A stretch of DNA of 7,655 nucleotides from Candidatus Nanopelagicales bacterium (GTDB lineage: Bacteria > Actinomycetota > Actinomycetes > S36-B12 > UBA10799), in the NCBI GenBank assembly GCA_030699055.1, contig JAUYKX010000102.1, forward strand, positions 1-7,655. The letters are read 5' to 3'. Position numbers and translations under genes: made by a program. Below are positions 6,472 through 7,655 of the stretch, one piece after another; within the stretch, counting starts at the first letter, position 1, and the number at the start of each line of letters is the position of its first letter. The notes beneath the pieces were generated by a model. That model worked only from the letters and a program-made list of their open reading frames with translations. It had not been told where the DNA came from and ran no database searches.

Positions 6472-6555
6472 CGTCGGTTAACTGGGCGGCTGGCCAGCAC
6501 CCAAAGGCTCGATGCCATCGCGCGTCGCCCGCGCATTTCTCCTACCGTTCGAGGA
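6472..6555. promoter_or_regulatory. Gap between MoeA-like and PAP2 genes, possible terminator and promoter
   Basis: The 84 bases hold a 10-base palindrome GCTGGCCAGC (6489-6498), flanked by TGGG and CCCA. They also hold a hairpin GCGCG (6520-6524), loop TCGCC, CGCGC (6530-6534), followed by ATTTCT. The hairpin with its short T-rich tail could be a weak plus-strand terminator. TACCGT (6543-6548) fits the TAnnnT -10 pattern seven bases before the PAP2 ATG, with no clear -35. Confidence 0.35.
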
Positions 6556-7239
6556 ATGTCCGACCCTGACCACAACGAATCGTCGCGCCGTCTCCCCAAC
6601 CCAGCCCTGATCCTTGGCCTCGCGGTGTTGACCGCCGTCCTGGGCATTGTCGACGCAGTCCTCGTCGCGCGGCGGTGGCCGCCACTGATGGAGCTCGACA
6701 AAACCGTCGACGGTTCCTTGCACCGCATTGGCGAGAGTGACCCCTGGTTCGTCGACCCGGCTTACGTCTTCCATTGGCTGGGCACGCCAGTGGTGGTAAC
6801 TCCGATCATCGTCGTCGTTGTCCTCGGCCTGGCGATCTTTCGCCACTTTGGCTGGGCGGCGATGATCGCGGCCTGCGCCATCCTCGGAGTGATCGTCTCC
6901 GAAACCGTGAAACACCTGGTGGATCGGCCGCGCCCCGAGTGGAGCGATCCCTTCGTCGTCGAGACCGGGGGCTCGTTCCCGTCGGGCCACTCGATGGTCG
7001 GGGTGTACGGCTGGGCGATGTTCGGGGTCGCGGCCCTGTACCTGCTGCCCCGAGCCTGGGCGTGCTGGATCGGCTGGCCTTTGATCATTTTTGGCCTGCT
7101 TTTTGCTCCCAGCCGTCTGGTCCTCGGTGTTCACTGGCCGTCAGATGTGGTGGGTGGCTGGCTGCTCGGGGCCGCAGTAGCCTTGTCGGTCAGCGGAGTG
7201 GCGATTTTGATCGCTCGCCGCCAGTTGCCGAGGCAGTAA
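6556..7239 (+). CDS. PAP2 family membrane phosphatase
   Basis: A 227-residue membrane phosphatase of the type 2 phosphatidic acid phosphatase (PAP2) superfamily, which dephosphorylates lipid phosphates such as phosphatidate or undecaprenyl pyrophosphate at the membrane. All three catalytic motifs are intact: K119-x6-R126-P127, P142-S-G-H145, and S186-R187-x5-H193-x3-D197, with the two histidines expected to be catalytic. Hydrophobic spans lie at about 17-38, 74-95, 100-116, 148-164, 170-185 and 200-220. The substrate cannot be set from sequence. The GAGGA at 6551-6555 abuts the ATG and is too close to act as a ribosome binding site, so this mRNA may be leaderless. The gene follows the MoeA-like gene on the same strand but may have its own promoter. 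Confidence 0.93.
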   Translation: MSDPDHNESSRRLPNPALILGLAVLTAVLGIVDAVLVARRWPPLMELDKTVDGSLHRIGESDPWFVDPAYVFHWLGTPVVVTPIIVVVVLGLAIFRHFGWAAMIAACAILGVIVSETVKHLVDRPRPEWSDPFVVETGGSFPSGHSMVGVYGWAMFGVAALYLLPRAWACWIGWPLIIFGLLFAPSRLVLGVHWPSDVVGGWLLGAAVALSVSGVAILIARRQLPRQ

Positions 7240-7248
7240 GCGGACGTT

Positions 7249-7276
7249 GGGCTGGCGCGAATGGTTCGCCCGAGCA
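7249..7276. terminator. Possible hairpin between convergent genes
   Basis: GCGAA (7257-7261), loop TGG, TTCGC (7265-7269) forms a perfect 5-bp stem in the 50-base gap between the convergent PAP2 and toxin genes. GGGC (7249-7252) could alternatively pair with GCCC (7268-7271). There is no strong T-run, so this is only a weak candidate for a shared terminator. Confidence 0.25.
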
Positions 7277-7289
7277 GTTTCGATGGCAT

Positions 7290-7553
7290 TCACATGCAAT
7301 AGCGATACTTCAACATGACGATCAGCAGATCACCTGCGGTCGTGACCTTGTAGACCATTCGGTGTTCTTCGGTTATTCGCCGGGACCAATAGCCGGCCGG
7401 GTCCTCGCGCAGCCTTTCCGGCTTGCCCAGCCCGTCGTACGGGTCTCTCTTGGTATCGGAGATCAACAGATGGATTCGCTTGAGGACGGCCTTGTCATCG
7501 CGTTGCCAGCCGAGATAGTGGCCCCAGGCAGTCTCGGTGAAAGTGACGTTCAT
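7290..7553 (-). CDS. yoeB: Txe/YoeB family toxin (mRNA interferase), altered C-terminus
   Basis: An 87-residue toxin of the RelE/YoeB family, ribosome-dependent endoribonucleases that cut mRNA in the A site. The family pattern is clear along the whole length: FTETAWGHYLGWQ-x2-D (5-19), KRIHLLISDTKRDPYDGLGKPE (25-46), GYWSRRITEEHRMVYKV (54-70). By alignment to E. coli YoeB, Glu46 and Arg65 are present at the same positions. The C-terminus differs: YoeB ends in Tyr-His-Tyr, while here it is Tyr-Arg-Tyr-Cys-Met, so the conserved His83 is Arg84 and two residues are added. The Arg codon CGC is one transition from CAC. The ATG at 7553 overlaps the antitoxin stop (ATGA), as is usual for yefM-yoeB. 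The toxin may be weakened or natural variation may be tolerated. Confidence 0.92.
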   Translation of the reverse strand: MNVTFTETAWGHYLGWQRDDKAVLKRIHLLISDTKRDPYDGLGKPERLREDPAGYWSRRITEEHRMVYKVTTAGDLLIVMLKYRYCM

Positions 7554-7655
7554 TCGAAGCCAGCGCCATCGGTTTCCATCGGGCGAACAACCTGCCCCCG
7601 CTCGGCCTCCGCAATCGACCGCCGCAGCTCTCGCGCATTCGCCGGAGAACGCAGC
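7550..7655 (-). CDS. yefM: YefM/Phd family antitoxin, C-terminal part
   Basis: The last 34 codons of the cognate antitoxin; the start lies beyond the right edge. The fragment begins LRSPANARELRRSIAEAERG, which matches the C-terminal LLRSPANARRL pattern of E. coli YefM, the region that folds on and neutralises YoeB. It ends VVRPMETDGAGFE before a TGA that overlaps the toxin ATG by four bases. The N-terminal DNA-binding part and the operon promoter are not in the window. Confidence 0.88.
   Translation of the reverse strand, partial: LRSPANARELRRSIAEAERGQVVRPMETDGAGFE

Noticed and set aside
6489..6498. GCTGGCCAGC as a terminator hairpin
   Set aside because: The palindrome has no loop, leaving only about three base pairs if a four-base loop is opened, and no T-run follows.

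Overview
The window looks like chromosomal DNA from a high-GC actinobacterium. The evidence is a Tat-exported metallophosphoesterase of a type known mainly from actinobacteria and propionibacteria, a DUF2505 protein, frequent GTG starts, several starts without a convincing ribosome binding site (possible leaderless transcripts), and GC-rich third codon positions. I cannot name the genus. Most genes are ordinary housekeeping or envelope genes. No rRNA, tRNA, CRISPR array, insertion sequence or phage gene is visible.

Layout. At the left edge, on the minus strand, lies the N-terminal part of a biotin-dependent acyl-CoA carboxylase carboxyltransferase (beta) subunit. Its short upstream region holds a striking pair of identical-arm palindromes, TTGAC-N6-GTCAA, in tandem over a plausible leaderless promoter. 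Upstream of it, still on the minus strand (611-3512), is a tight three-gene operon: a Tat-signal calcineurin-like metallophosphoesterase, a small lipoprotein and a polytopic membrane protein. Its stops and starts overlap by 4 and 1 bases. Together they look like a cell-surface module of unknown substrate.

A 192-base divergent intergenic region (3513-3704) separates this operon from a plus-strand DUF2505 gene. The 3' end of that gene overlaps tail-to-tail by 26 bases with a minus-strand YihY/BrkB-family membrane protein gene. Divergent from the YihY gene is a plus-strand MoeA-like gene that keeps the fold-level pattern of molybdopterin molybdenumtransferase but has lost several signature motifs. 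A PAP2-family membrane phosphatase gene follows on the plus strand. At the right edge, on the minus strand, is a type II toxin-antitoxin pair: the C-terminus of a YefM-like antitoxin and a complete YoeB-like toxin joined by an ATGA overlap. The toxin has an unusual C-terminus, with Arg where YoeB has its conserved histidine.

The points most worth a second look are the tandem palindromic operator before the carboxylase gene, the degenerate MoeA, the altered YoeB active-site tail, and the overlapping phosphoesterase-lipoprotein-membrane protein operon. No gap between genes exceeds about 200 bases.
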